Below, in pieces: positions 8,912 through 19,900 of a stretch of DNA of 64,000 bases. The DNA is from Actinocatenispora sp963805605 (lineage in GTDB: Bacteria; Actinomycetota; Actinomycetes; Mycobacteriales; Micromonosporaceae): NCBI GenBank assembly GCA_963805605.1, contig CAWDUX010000003.1, forward strand, positions 1,231,198 to 1,295,197. Reading direction: 5' to 3'. The notes beneath the pieces were generated by a model. It saw nothing but the letters and a program-made list of their open reading frames with translations. It was not told where the DNA came from and did not search any database. Numbering within the stretch: the stretch's first letter is position 1; each line of letters begins with the position of its first letter. A program made the position numbers and the translations under genes.

Positions 8912-9983
8912 TGTCGTCCTCCAGCGGTCGGTGGATGTCGGCGAGCAGTCGCCCGGCCGTTGCGTGCAGCAGCATCGGAGCACCCCACAGGACCGCGTCG
9001 GCGGCCGCACGGCGGAAGTAGAGCTGCGCGTCGCACTCCTCGGTCATCCCGTACGCGCCGTGCAGTTGCACCGCGTCGGTGGTGACGTCCCGGGCAAGCT
9101 CGGCAGCGAGTGCGAGCGCCTGAACGGACACCAGTCGGGCATCGCCGCCCCGTTCGTGCTCGATGGCACCCTCGGCGACCAGGTCGCGGGCGGTGGTGAT
9201 GCGGGCCGCCAACGCGGCGAGCCGGAACGCGACCGATTGCAGCCGGGCGATCGGCGCACCGAACTGTTCCCGCTGCCGGGTGTACGCGACGGTCAGGCGC
9301 AGCGCGGCGCAGCTGAGACCGACCAGCCAGGATGCGTGTCGCAGTCGGGCGCCGGCCACCGCGTGCGGCCACCGCTCGGCGGGCAGCACGGCGATGATCG
9401 GGGCGCGGTCGAGATCCACCGCACCGGTGTCGCCGCGGGTGATGTCGTCGTGGCGGCGTACGGTCACGCCGGGGCCGGCCCGGTCGACCACTGCCAGTAC
9501 CTGCTGGCCGTCGTGGTGACCGGCCACCAGCAACCGGTCGACGTCGGCCGCGAACGCCACATGACGCCGCACTCCGGACAGCGTCCCGTCGGACACCGTG
9601 AGCGCACCGGGCCGGGCCGGATCGTCACCGCCGCACACGCGCAGCGCCAGGGCGAAGGTGAGCGTGCCGGCCCGGATATCGGCGCGCATCGGCGCGAACG
9701 GGTCCTCCGCTCCGGGCAGATCGGACCCGAGCAGGTCGGCCACCGTCATGGTGTCCGCCCAGGGGCTCTGGTACAGCGCCGCGCCGAGGATCTCCGCCCG
9801 GGCCACCACTCCCCGCGGACTCATCGCGTCGCTGTCGGCGAGCACCTGCCAGACCGCCTGTCGTGCGGCGTGTTCGTCCGCGTCCGGCTCCGCGTACGGA
9901 CCGGCGCCGAGCGCCCGCTCCCCCAGCCGCCGGACGATCGGCGCCAGCTCTCCGGTGAACAGGTCCTCCAGTGGGTCTGTCAC
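8892..9983 (-). CDS. Acyl-CoA dehydrogenase family protein, second of pair
   Basis: 363 residues. The C-terminal helical domain is clear: TVAYTRQREQFGAPIARLQSV, then AVQLHGAYGMTEECDAQLYF, the flavin-contact region of acyl-CoA dehydrogenases. The N-terminal half is less conserved. GTG start overlaps the stop of the first dehydrogenase gene by four bases (GTGA), so the two are translationally coupled and may form a heteromer. Similar pairs next to lipid-loading NRPSs in the ramoplanin and enduracidin clusters are thought to place double bonds in the acyl chain. Here the pair should act on the fatty acid used by the FAAL starter, either as a CoA ester or tethered to the ACP. Confidence 0.9.
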   Translation of the reverse strand: MTDPLEDLFTGELAPIVRRLGERALGAGPYAEPDADEHAARQAVWQVLADSDAMSPRGVVARAEILGAALYQSPWADTMTVADLLGSDLPGAEDPFAPMRADIRAGTLTFALALRVCGGDDPARPGALTVSDGTLSGVRRHVAFAADVDRLLVAGHHDGQQVLAVVDRAGPGVTVRRHDDITRGDTGAVDLDRAPIIAVLPAERWPHAVAGARLRHASWLVGLSCAALRLTVAYTRQREQFGAPIARLQSVAFRLAALAARITTARDLVAEGAIEHERGGDARLVSVQALALAAELARDVTTDAVQLHGAYGMTEECDAQLYFRRAAADAVLWGAPMLLHATAGRLLADIHRPLEDDNDRRAA

Positions 9984-11131
9984 GAGAACATCTCCAACCC
10001 GGTCGAAGCGATGAGATAGAGCATGATCTCCGAGGTCCCGGACGCCAGGGTGAGCGTCGGGCTGACCCGGTATGCCGCCTCCAGCACGCCTTCCACCGGC
10101 CCATCACCATCCCATGTGGACAGAAGGGCGTCCGGGCCGAGCAGGTCGGCGGCGAGCCGGACCACGGCGCGCGCCTGTTCGGTCACGTACCACTTGGCCG
10201 CAGCCGAGTCCACCGGGTCCGGCTCACCGCGGTCGAGGTTGCCCACCATCCGCCAGGCTGTGGCACGACCGGCCCGCAGCCGGCCGTCCAGTTCGGCGAT
10301 GCGGCCCGCAGCGACCGGATCGCGCAGCAGACCGCGCCGGGCGGACTCGGCTACGGTGAGGTCGAACCAGCGGCGGATCTTCGCGTGGAAGTCGATCCCG
10401 GTGCGTTCCAGCAGCAGCATCTGATTGATCAGCTGCCAACCCGCGTCCACCTCACCGACCACCGCATCGGCGGTGAGTCGGATCCCGTCCAACGTGACCT
10501 CGTTGAACCGGTTGTTCTCCATGCTCGGTACCGGTGTGATCCGCACGCCGGCGGAACGCAGCGGCACCAGGAACAGGGTGATGCCGTGGAAGCGTACGTC
10601 GGTGGCGGTGGTCCGGGCGGCACACAGGGCCACGTCACCGAACTGCGACTTCTGGTTGTAGCGCTTCCGCCCGTACAACCGCCAGGCACCGTCACCGTCC
10701 GGTTCGGCGCGGGTGGCCAGTGCCGACAGATCGGACCCGCAGTGCGGTTCGGTGTAGAGCACCGTGGCGATCGACTCGCCGTGCGCCAAAGCCGGCAGGT
10801 AGCGCTGCCGTTGCGCGGCGGTACCGACGGCGAGCAGGAAGGCCCCCACAATGTCCACCGACAGTACGTGCGCGTCGTCGGGCACACCGGCCAGTGCCAT
10901 CTCCTCGGTGACGATCGCCGACTCGACCACACCCAGACCGAGACCGCCGTACTCGGTCGGCCAGTGCGGCGCCAGCCAGCCACGCTCACCGAGCCAGCGG
11001 TACACGTCCAGGTGCGCCGGCTCTTCCCGCGGTGCGTAGCGGGCGATCTCGCTGACGCTCTTGACGACGCGATCCTCGGCGAGGAACGCCCGTATGTCGC
11101 GGCGGAACTGCTCCTGTGTACCGGTCAGCAT
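9980..11131 (-). CDS. Acyl-CoA dehydrogenase family protein, first of pair
   Basis: 383 residues with a complete acyl-CoA dehydrogenase layout: helical N-terminus, PTEYGGLGLGVVES, the flavin/substrate segment YTEPHCGSDLSAL, KRYNQKSQFGDVAL, and the C-terminal SGTSEIMLYLIAS, where the last helix ends. ATG at 11131 follows a GAGG site and lies four bases after the terminal NRPS stop. Partner of the coupled gene downstream; together they likely desaturate the starter acyl chain by FAD-dependent alpha-beta oxidation. The exact chain position cannot be read from sequence. Confidence 0.92.
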   Translation of the reverse strand: MLTGTQEQFRRDIRAFLAEDRVVKSVSEIARYAPREEPAHLDVYRWLGERGWLAPHWPTEYGGLGLGVVESAIVTEEMALAGVPDDAHVLSVDIVGAFLLAVGTAAQRQRYLPALAHGESIATVLYTEPHCGSDLSALATRAEPDGDGAWRLYGRKRYNQKSQFGDVALCAARTTATDVRFHGITLFLVPLRSAGVRITPVPSMENNRFNEVTLDGIRLTADAVVGEVDAGWQLINQMLLLERTGIDFHAKIRRWFDLTVAESARRGLLRDPVAAGRIAELDGRLRAGRATAWRMVGNLDRGEPDPVDSAAAKWYVTEQARAVVRLAADLLGPDALLSTWDGDGPVEGVLEAAYRVSPTLTLASGTSEIMLYLIASTGLEMFS

Positions 11132-11135
11132 GACC

Positions 11136-14100
11136 TCAGCTCCCTGACTGGACGGTGGTGAGGATCCGGGCGATCCGATCGACGGCCGGTGCGGTCAGGA
11201 TCGAGTAGTGGTCACCGGACAGGACGTGGCGGTTCGGTGGCCGCTGCGCGTAACGGGCCCAGGTGCCAGCGCGAGCCTCGACGTCACCGGTGCCGGCGGC
11301 CAGGATCAGGTCGAATCCGCCGGCGTAGCACTGCGGTCGCCAGATCGCAGCGGCGGCGGTGTTCGCCACGAACACCCGGAGGCGGGCCAGCAACTCGGCG
11401 CGCATGCCGGCCGGTACGAGTCCTGCCTCTTCCGCCGCGACCACGACGACCTCCCGCTGCGCTGTTTCAGGCAGACCGGCGAGTGCCCGGTGCGGCGGCA
11501 CCGGCCGGCCGGCGAGACCCGCCAGGTCGGCGAGGAACAGCGACAGCAGCGCGGCGGTGTCGGGCGTACGGTCCAGCAGCGGCGGCGGCCCCGGATCGAT
11601 CAGTACCAGCTGTGTGACCCGGCCCCCGGCGGCCTGCAACTGGCAGGCCATCTCGTGTGCCACCGCGCCACCCAGCGACCACCCGGCCAGCCGGTACGGT
11701 CCGGCCGGCTGCACCGAACGGATCTCGACCAGGTAGTCCGCTGCCATCTGTGGTAGCGAGCCGACCGGAACCGTGTCCGGGTCCAGGCCCGGTGACTGGA
11801 TCCCGTACAAGGGCTGGCCGTCACCGAGCGCCGTGCCCAAGACCGCGTACGACAGCACCGAACCACCGCTGGGATGTACGCAGAACACCGGAACCTGGTC
11901 GCCGAGGGGGCGCAGAGCTACCAGCGCGCTACCCGAGCGGGTCGGAACCGCCGTCGCCGCGCCGGCCCCGGCCAGGTCCGGTTGCCTGGCACCGGGGCGG
12001 CTGTCGAGCACCGCTCCGAGCCGCGCCGGGGTAGCGGCCCGGAGCAGATCGGCGACGGTCAGGCGGACCTGGGTGTGTTCCCGCAGCCGGCTCAGGACCC
12101 GCAGGCAGCTGATCGAGTCTCCGCCGAGACTGAAGAAGTTGTCATCGGCGCCGATCCGATCGGCGTCGAGGATCTCCTGCCACACCGCGGCGATGAGCTT
12201 CTCGCTAGCGGTGCGTGGCGCGACGTAGCGGGTGCCGAGATCCGGTGAGGTGGCGGTCGACACCGGCACGGGCTGTCGGGGCGGCGCACTGTTGGCCTCG
12301 GCCGGTGCGGCGAGCAACCGCACCGCCCCGATCCGACTCGTCGGAGTCTGCGCCAACGCCCTCAGTACCCGCAGCAGGTCGGCGATGAACAGGTGCATCC
12401 GGTCGGCGTCGAACAGCTCGGTCGAGTACTCCAGGCTCAGCGCGAGGCAGCCGTCCGGTCCGGGGCCGGCGTACAGGGTCAGGTCGAAGCGGGAGGTGCC
12501 GAGCGTGAAGCCGACACTCTCCACCGACGGTCCCGAATCCTCCCCACCGGCCGTGTTCTGAGCGGCCGTGTTCTGGTACACCATGCACACGTCGAACAGC
12601 GGGTTGCGGGCCGGATCCCGCTGTCCTGCGACCGCGTCGACCACCCGGTCGAACGGCACGTCCTGATGGGCGTGTGCGGTCAGTACGGTCTCGTTGACCC
12701 GGTCCAATGCCTCCAACAAGGTCGGATCACCCGACAGGTCGGTACGCAGTGCCAGCGTGTTGGCCAAAAATCCGACCAGCGGCTCCAGCTCGGTACGGGT
12801 ACGGCCGGAGAACACCGACCCGGTCACCACGTCACAGCCACCCGACCAACGGGCGACGAGCACCTGGAACGCGGCCAGCAGCACGGTGGGCAGTGTGCGG
12901 CCACGCCGATGCGCCAACCTCTGCAGTCCGGCATGCAGCTCGGCCGGGACCTGTGCGGGCAGTACGTCACCGGCCCAGCTGCGCTCCATCGGACGTGCCC
13001 GGTCCAATGGCAGATCCACTATCGGTAGATCGGTGAGGGTGCTGCGCCAGTGCACAAGCTGCGCGGCACCGTCGCCGAGGTGGGCGCGCTGCCAGGCCGC
13101 GAAGTCGGCGTACTGCACCGGCAGCGGCGGCAGCGGGTCGGGGTGGCCAGCGGCGGCGGCCCGGTACAAGGTCAGGAGTTCGGTGCCGATGATCTGATTG
13201 GACCAACCGTCGGTGGCGATGTGGTGCATGTCCAGCACGATCACCGACGCGGCCGCGGACTCACGGATCAGCAGCGCGCGCAGTACCGGACCGGTGGTCA
13301 GGTCGATGGGCGTCCGCGCCTGCCGTCCCACCAGATCCGCGGTGTCACCGTCGGCCTCCAGTACGGTCAACGTCACCTCGCCGGGCGGGTCGACCAGCTG
13401 TACCGGTACGCCATCGGTGGCCAGGTAACGGGTCCGCAGCACCTCGTGCCGGGCGACCAGCATGCGCAGTGCGGCAAGCAGTACATCCTCGTCGACCGTG
13501 GTACCCCGCACTCGTAGGGCGAGCGGTAGCTTGTAGGTCGGCAGCCCGGGGGTGAGCTGGTCCAGAAACCACATCCGCTGCTGCGCGAAGGACAGCGGCA
13601 GCCCACCCTCGCGGGCGGCCCGAGGGATCCGGTCCGGTTCTGGCCGCCCACCGCTCTGCCCGTCGGCCAGTTGCGCCAACCCGTCCGAGATCCCGCCGGA
13701 CTCGTCTGCGGTCAGGGCCTGCTCGGGTACGGTGCCGGCCAGCGCGGCCACCGTCGGTGCGGCGAAGAAGCCGCGCAGATCGACGGTGGAGTCAAGGTTC
13801 TCGCGCAGCCGGGACACCACCCGGGTGGCCTGCAGCGAGTTGCCGCCCAAGGTGAAGAAACCGTCGTGTACGCCGACCCGTTCGACGCCGAGGACATCCC
13901 GCCAGATCCCTGCGATCCGGGTCTCCGCGTCGGTGCGCGGCTCCACGTACCCGGTGGCCAGACCGGCGCGGTGTGCACCGGGCGCGGGCAACGCGCCACG
14001 GTCCAACTTGCCGTTCGGGGTGACCGGCAGCTCGTCGAGCAGGACGAACGCGGATGGCTGCATGTAACCGGGAAGCCGACTGGACAGATGTGCGCGCAGG

Positions 14101-16961
14101 TCCTCGACGCTGGGCGCCGGATCACGCGCCACCACGTAGCCGACCAGTCGCCGGTTGCCGTCCGGGCCGGCCGGCGCGGTCACCACGGTGGCCTCGACCG
14201 CCGGGTGCGCGGCCAGCACGGACTCCACCTCACCGAGTTCGATCCGGTAGCCGCGTACCTTGACCTGGTTGTCGGCCCGCCCGACGAAGCGCAGCAGGCC
14301 GTCGCGGGTCCATTCGACCAGGTCGCCGGTACGGTACAGCCGCTCGCCCGGTACGTCACCGAACGGATCCGGTACGAAGCGCGCTGCGGTCAGTGCCGGC
14401 CGATCCAGGTATCCGCGTGCCACGCCCGGACCGCCGATCAGCAGTTCTCCCGCAACGCCGGCCGGTACCGGTCGGTCCGCCCGGTCCACAACGTACGCGC
14501 GGACCCCGGGCAGCGGGCGGCCCATGGCCACGGTCGGCTCGCCCGCACAGCAGCGGTGCTCGACGCACACCACGCTCGCCTCGGTTGGGCCGTAGCCGTT
14601 GCGGAACGTTCGGCCCGGCGCCCACCGGTCGGCCAGTTCGGCGGGGAACGGTTCACCGGCCGCCATCAGGTCACGCAGCGCCGGAAGACCATTTTCCTCG
14701 AGCAGGGCGAGCATGGCGGGTGCGATCGCCGCGACCGTCACCTGCTCGTCGGCCAGCAGGGCGGTCAACGCGTCGGGGTCGGTGAGCACGTCACGGGCGG
14801 CGCAGATCAGTGTGGCACCGGCTCCGAGTGCGCCGAAGATCTCGTGCACGCTGACGTCGAATGCCGGGTTGCAGAACTGCAGCACCCGCTCCCCGGGCGA
14901 CATTCCGGTACGCCGGATGGTCTCCGCCGCGTACCCGGCCGCGTTAGCGTGACTGACTGCGACACCTTTGGGTGTCCCGGTGGAGCCGGAGGTGTAGATG
15001 ACATACGCGAGGTTCCCAGGTGCCGGCGCCATCAGGCAATCCACTGTGGACTCTTCGTCGGTGAGCGGCAGATCGATCCGTAGGACCGGCGTACCAGGGT
15101 CCAGGGACCCGGCGAGCGCACCCGTCGAAAGGACCACCCGACATCGCGCGTCTGCTGCCGCGAACTGGATCCTGGCCGGTGGAAGCGTCGGATCCAACGG
15201 GACGTACGCGGCACCAGCACGTAGCACCGCGAGTACCGCGATGATCAGCTCCGGGCCGCGATCCAACAGCACGCCCACGCATTCGTCCGGCCCAGCGCCG
15301 TACCCGGCGAGCCGGTGGGCGAGTGCGTCGGCCGCGGCGTCCAGTTCCCGGTAGGTCAGCTCACGGGTACCGACGCGGACCGCGACCGAGTCCGGGGCGC
15401 GGCGTACCCGGTCGTCGAAGGCGTCGGTGAGCAGCGCAGGAACACCGGCCGGCACCGCCGCGCCGGACCACTGGTCCAGCACGGTGGCCCGCTCACCGGC
15501 GGGAAGCACGTCGATCCGGCCGACCGGTGCGTCCGGATCCAGTACCAGCGCCTCCAGCACTCGGCGGTAGTGCGCGACCAGTCGGCTCATCCGGTCGGCG
15601 TCGAACAGTTCGGTGGAGTACTCCAGGCCGACCGCGAGCCGACCGTCCGATGCGACCGACAGGTACACCGCGAGGTCGAAGCGCGATGTGCCGAGACTGA
15701 TCGGCACCGCACGGGCCGTGATGGTGCCTGCGCTGCCCCCGGCAGCGATGTTCTGCATGATGACGCAGACACCGAACAGTGGGTTGCGTGCCGGGTCCCG
15801 GTCCGGCGCCACCGCCTCGACCAGCTTGTCGAACGGCACCTCCTGGTGGCCGTGCGCGGCGGTCACGGTCGCCTCGGTGCGATGGACGAGTTCACGCCCG
15901 CTCGGGTCACCGGACAGGTCGGTACGCAGCACCAGAGTGTTGGCGAAGAAACCGACCAACGGTTCCAGTTCAGCGCGGGTGCGACCGGAGAACACCGAAC
16001 CGAGCACCACATCGTCGACCGCCGTGTAGCGGGCGACGAGCAGCTGGAATGCGCTCAGCAGCACGGTCATCAGGCTGACCTGCTCGGCGCGGGCCAGATC
16101 CTCCAGGCCGGCGCGCAGCGTGGCCGGCATCGTCACGCTCAGCGAGTCGCCGGCCCAGGTCCGCTGCACCGGGCGGGGCCGGTCGGCGGGGAGATCGGTG
16201 ACAGGCAGGCCGGCGAGCTGCCGACGCCAGTACGCCAACTGGTCGGCCAGGTCCGCGTCGCTGAGCCGGGCCCGCTGCCAGGCGGCGAAGTCCGCGTACT
16301 GGACCGGCAGCGGGGCCAGGGAATCCGGCTGTTGCTCAGCCTGCGCCTGGTACAGCGCGAGCAGTTCGCTGCCCACGATGCCCAGCGACCATCCGTCGGT
16401 GGCGATGTGGTGCATGTCCACCATCACCACGTGATCGTCGCGACCCATCCGGATCACCAGACAGCTCACCACCGGGCCGGCGGCAAGATCGACGGGCCGG
16501 CGGGTACGCTCCTGCGCCAGCTCGCGCATTCGTTCCTCGCGCGGCCCGGACGCCAGTGCCGACAGGTCCACCACGTCGGTCGGGATCTGCTCCGGCGGCG
16601 GATCGATGATCTGGTACGGCACCCCGTCCGCGGCGGCGTAGCGGGTCCGCAGCACCTCGTGCCGGGCGACCAGCCGACACAGCGCGGCGTGCAGCACGTC
16701 GGTGTCCAACCGGCCGGCGATCCGTACCACCCAGGGGGACTTGTAGGTCGCCGCCGCCGGATTCAGCTGGTCCAGGAACCACATCCGCTGCTGCGCGTAC
16801 GACAGCGGCAGCCGGCCACCGCGCGATGTGGTCGGGATCTGGTTGCGCTGCACGGCGGCGGCCCGCAGCCGACGTTCCAGCAACGCCCGGCGTTGCGGGG
16901 ACAGCCCGGCCAGCCGCCGCTGGAACTCCGGATCCCACGCGGAGGTGTCGGTGACGGTCAT
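11136..16961 (-). CDS. Terminal NRPS: C-A-PCP-C-PCP-TE, last module lacks an A domain
   Basis: 1941 residues. Module 1 has C (HHIATDG), a complete A domain and PCP (LGGNSL). Module 2 has C (HHIATDG), no A domain, PCP (LGGDSI, Ser about 1616), then a type I thioesterase with GWSLGG (Ser about 1762) and a C-terminal GDHYS (His about 1918). The pocket code of the single A domain reads DVHAMAGVVK, identical to that of the preceding NRPS; I cannot match it to a known residue. The N-terminus SPQRRALLERRLRA is the N-terminal helix typical of acceptor NRPSs in this cluster. ATG overlaps the upstream NRPS stop (ATGA). The TE releases the product by hydrolysis or cyclisation. The final carrier must be charged by another A domain or receive an unusual precursor. 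Confidence 0.95.
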   Translation of the reverse strand: MTVTDTSAWDPEFQRRLAGLSPQRRALLERRLRAAAVQRNQIPTTSRGGRLPLSYAQQRMWFLDQLNPAAATYKSPWVVRIAGRLDTDVLHAALCRLVARHEVLRTRYAAADGVPYQIIDPPPEQIPTDVVDLSALASGPREERMRELAQERTRRPVDLAAGPVVSCLVIRMGRDDHVVMVDMHHIATDGWSLGIVGSELLALYQAQAEQQPDSLAPLPVQYADFAAWQRARLSDADLADQLAYWRRQLAGLPVTDLPADRPRPVQRTWAGDSLSVTMPATLRAGLEDLARAEQVSLMTVLLSAFQLLVARYTAVDDVVLGSVFSGRTRAELEPLVGFFANTLVLRTDLSGDPSGRELVHRTEATVTAAHGHQEVPFDKLVEAVAPDRDPARNPLFGVCVIMQNIAAGGSAGTITARAVPISLGTSRFDLAVYLSVASDGRLAVGLEYSTELFDADRMSRLVAHYRRVLEALVLDPDAPVGRIDVLPAGERATVLDQWSGAAVPAGVPALLTDAFDDRVRRAPDSVAVRVGTRELTYRELDAAADALAHRLAGYGAGPDECVGVLLDRGPELIIAVLAVLRAGAAYVPLDPTLPPARIQFAAADARCRVVLSTGALAGSLDPGTPVLRIDLPLTDEESTVDCLMAPAPGNLAYVIYTSGSTGTPKGVAVSHANAAGYAAETIRRTGMSPGERVLQFCNPAFDVSVHEIFGALGAGATLICAARDVLTDPDALTALLADEQVTVAAIAPAMLALLEENGLPALRDLMAAGEPFPAELADRWAPGRTFRNGYGPTEASVVCVEHRCCAGEPTVAMGRPLPGVRAYVVDRADRPVPAGVAGELLIGGPGVARGYLDRPALTAARFVPDPFGDVPGERLYRTGDLVEWTRDGLLRFVGRADNQVKVRGYRIELGEVESVLAAHPAVEATVVTAPAGPDGNRRLVGYVVARDPAPSVEDLRAHLSSRLPGYMQPSAFVLLDELPVTPNGKLDRGALPAPGAHRAGLATGYVEPRTDAETRIAGIWRDVLGVERVGVHDGFFTLGGNSLQATRVVSRLRENLDSTVDLRGFFAAPTVAALAGTVPEQALTADESGGISDGLAQLADGQSGGRPEPDRIPRAAREGGLPLSFAQQRMWFLDQLTPGLPTYKLPLALRVRGTTVDEDVLLAALRMLVARHEVLRTRYLATDGVPVQLVDPPGEVTLTVLEADGDTADLVGRQARTPIDLTTGPVLRALLIRESAAASVIVLDMHHIATDGWSNQIIGTELLTLYRAAAAGHPDPLPPLPVQYADFAAWQRAHLGDGAAQLVHWRSTLTDLPIVDLPLDRARPMERSWAGDVLPAQVPAELHAGLQRLAHRRGRTLPTVLLAAFQVLVARWSGGCDVVTGSVFSGRTRTELEPLVGFLANTLALRTDLSGDPTLLEALDRVNETVLTAHAHQDVPFDRVVDAVAGQRDPARNPLFDVCMVYQNTAAQNTAGGEDSGPSVESVGFTLGTSRFDLTLYAGPGPDGCLALSLEYSTELFDADRMHLFIADLLRVLRALAQTPTSRIGAVRLLAAPAEANSAPPRQPVPVSTATSPDLGTRYVAPRTASEKLIAAVWQEILDADRIGADDNFFSLGGDSISCLRVLSRLREHTQVRLTVADLLRAATPARLGAVLDSRPGARQPDLAGAGAATAVPTRSGSALVALRPLGDQVPVFCVHPSGGSVLSYAVLGTALGDGQPLYGIQSPGLDPDTVPVGSLPQMAADYLVEIRSVQPAGPYRLAGWSLGGAVAHEMACQLQAAGGRVTQLVLIDPGPPPLLDRTPDTAALLSLFLADLAGLAGRPVPPHRALAGLPETAQREVVVVAAEEAGLVPAGMRAELLARLRVFVANTAAAAIWRPQCYAGGFDLILAAGTGDVEARAGTWARYAQRPPNRHVLSGDHYSILTAPAVDRIARILTTVQSGS
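12239..12326 (-). other. A-domain deletion scar in the terminal module
   Basis: Between the second C domain and the last PCP of the terminal NRPS only about 30 residues (about 1546-1574) replace the expected 500. The left border keeps the usual C-A linker residues (AVRLL) and the right border keeps the A-PCP linker (TRYVAPRTASEKLIAAVW), so the A domain looks cleanly excised with the reading frame kept. The filler is Ala/Pro-rich and shows no A motifs. This is a stable A-less module rather than a decaying one. Confidence 0.8.
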
Positions 16962-19900
16962 GACGCGCCGCCCGGCGGATCGAGCAGGGAGCGGATCTCC
17001 TCGTCGGACAGTCCCTCGATCTCATCCAGCGCGGCCAGTGTGTCCACTGTGGCTGGTGGCGGCATCTCGTCGACCTGCCGAGCCAGCTGCGCAACCGTGG
17101 CCCCGGCGAAGAACACCCGCAGCGCGAGGCTCGCCCCGCTGATCGAGTTGATCCGCGACATCACCCGGGTGGCCTGCAGCGAGTTGCCGCCGAGCGCGAA
17201 GAAGTTGTCGTCGACCCCGATACGCTCGACCGCGAGGATCTCGTGCCAGATGCCGGCTACCATCCGCTCGGTGTCGGTGGAGGGCTCGACGAACCTGGTA
17301 GTCAGATCCGGGCGGGCGCCGCCGACTTTCGGCAACGCGAGCCGGTCAAGCTTGCCGTTGGCGTTGACCGGCAGCGCGTCCAGTACGACGAATGCGGCCG
17401 GAACCATCACCGTCGGCAGCCGCGCGCTGAGGTACGCGCGCAATTCGTCCACTGTCGGCGCCTGCCCGTCGGCCACCAGGTAAGCCACCAGAGCACCGTC
17501 GGAGACCACCGCCAGTGCCTGCCCGACGGCCGGGTGCTCGGCCAGTACGGCCCGCACCTCACCCAGCTCCACCCGCTGCCCCCGGATCTTCACCTGGTCG
17601 TCGAGGCGGCCGACGAACCACAGCGTCCCGTCCGACGACCAGCGCATCAGATCACCGGTCCGGTACAGCCTGGCACCCGGTATCCCGGAGAACGGATCCG
17701 GCACGAACCGCTGAGCGGTCAACCCCGGACGCCCCAGGTAACCGCGCGTCACCTGCGGGCCACCGATCCACGCCTCACCCGGCACCCCCGACGGAACCAG
17801 ACCACCCCACCGGTCGACCAGATACACCCGTACACCCGGCAACGGCCGCCCGATCGGCGGTGTGGCGGTGGCCGCGCCGGCCACGCACCGGTGCTGCACG
17901 CAGACCACGCTGGCCTCGGTCGGCCCGTACCCGTTGTGGAATTCACGACCCGGCACCCAGGCGTCGGCCAGACCGGTACCGAACGACTCTCCTGCCGCCA
18001 TCGCCTGACGCAGATCAGGAAAGTCCGAAGGCTCCAGCAGGGCGAGCATCGCCGGCGCGATCGCCGCCACCGTCACCTGCTCGGCCACCAGCAGTGCGGC
18101 CAGCCCTTCCGGATCGGTCACCACCTCACGGGGCGCACACACCAGCGTCGCACCCGCTGTCAGCGCACCGAAGATCTCGTGCACGCTCACATCGAACCCC
18201 GGGTTGCAGAACTGCACCATCCGGTCCGTTCCGGACAGTCCAAGCTGGACGGACTGGATCGCCAGATAGGTCGCCACGTTGTGGTGGCTGACACCGACCC
18301 CCTTCGGCGTTCCGGTCGATCCGGACGTGTAGATCACGTACGCCAGCTGTTGCGGGTCCACCGCACTCACGACGTCCGCGGTGGGCAGCCCGACCAGTTC
18401 ATCGACGCAGACGGTGGTGGTGCCCGCCGGCAGCGCCGCACGCCACGTGGTGGAGGTCAGTACCAGTACGCAGTCGGCGTCGCGGGCGATGAACTCCAGC
18501 CGCGCCGAGGGCAGCGTCGGGTCCAGCGGCACGTACGCCCCGCCGGCGCGCCACACCGCCAGCAGCGCGGTGATCAGCGCAGGGCCCCGGTCGAGGAGTA
18601 CGCCGACCCGGCGCTCCGGCCCGACCCCGTGCGCGGCGAGAACCCCGGCCATCCGGTCGGACTCGTCGACGAGCTGGCGGTAGGTCGTCGTGGCACCGTC
18701 GAAGCGCACCGCCACGGCATCGGGGGTGGCGGCGGCCCGCGCGAGGATCTGCTCCGGCACCATGGCGCCCGGCTCAGGCGCCTCGACTCCGGCACCGCTC
18801 CAGTCGGTCACCTGCCCGGTACCGGCACCACCGAGTTCCACGCTGGACACCCGGGCGGACGGGTCGGCCAGGACCGCGCCGAGCAGACCCCGGTAGTCGG
18901 TGACCAGACGTTCGATACGCTCCGCGTCGTACAGCTGCGAGGAGTACTCGACAGCCAGGGACAGGCCACCGTCAGCGGCCGGCCCCACGTTTACTGTCAG
19001 GTCGAAGCGCGAGGTTCCCAGGGACAGTCCGACCCCCGATACCCGCAGGCCCTCGGTACCCACCCCGGCGGTGATCGTGGCGTCCTGGTAGTTGAACGCC
19101 ACGTCGAACAACGGATTACGACCCGGCTCCCGCTCCCCCGCGACCGCGTCCACGACCAGGTCGAAGGGCACCTCCTGGTGGGCGTGCGCGTTGAGCAGCA
19201 TGTCGTCGACCCGGGCCAGCAGCTCGACGAAGGACGGATCACCCGATACGTCCGCGCGCAGTACCAGCGTGTTGACGAAGAAGCCGAGCAGCGGCTCGAT
19301 CTCCGAGCGGGTACGGCCGGAGAACGCCGAACCGACCGCCACGTCGTCGGCCCCGGTCAGCCGGTGCAGCAGCGCCACGAATGCGGCGAGCAGTACGCCG
19401 AACGGCCGGGTGCCGGATCGTTCGGCCAGCACCCGAACCTCCCGGTGCAACGCCGGACCGCACGTGGCGACCAGGCTCGCCCCGGTGCTGGAGGCCACCG
19501 CCGGACGGGGCCGGTCCGCCGGCAGATCCAGTACCGGCAGATCGGTGAGCTGGCGGCGCCAGTACGCCAGGTGCTCCGCCAGCTCCGCACCGGACAGCCG
19601 TTCGCGCTGCCAGGCGGCGAAGTCCACGTACTGCACCGCCAGCCGCGGCAGCGGGTCGGCGACCCCGGCCACCGCCGCCTGGTAGAGGGTGAACAGTTCG
19701 CGTTGCAGTACCCCGACCGACCAGGCGTCGGTGGTGATGTGGTGCATGTCCAGCACCAGTACACGGTCCTCCGGCGACAGGCGTACCAGTTCCGGGCGCA
19801 CCAGCGGGCCGACGGCCAGGTCCACCGGACGGCGGGCGATCGCGTCCATCAGCTCCCGCAACCGCTGCTCTCTTTCGGCCCCGGGCAGTCCGGTGAGGTC

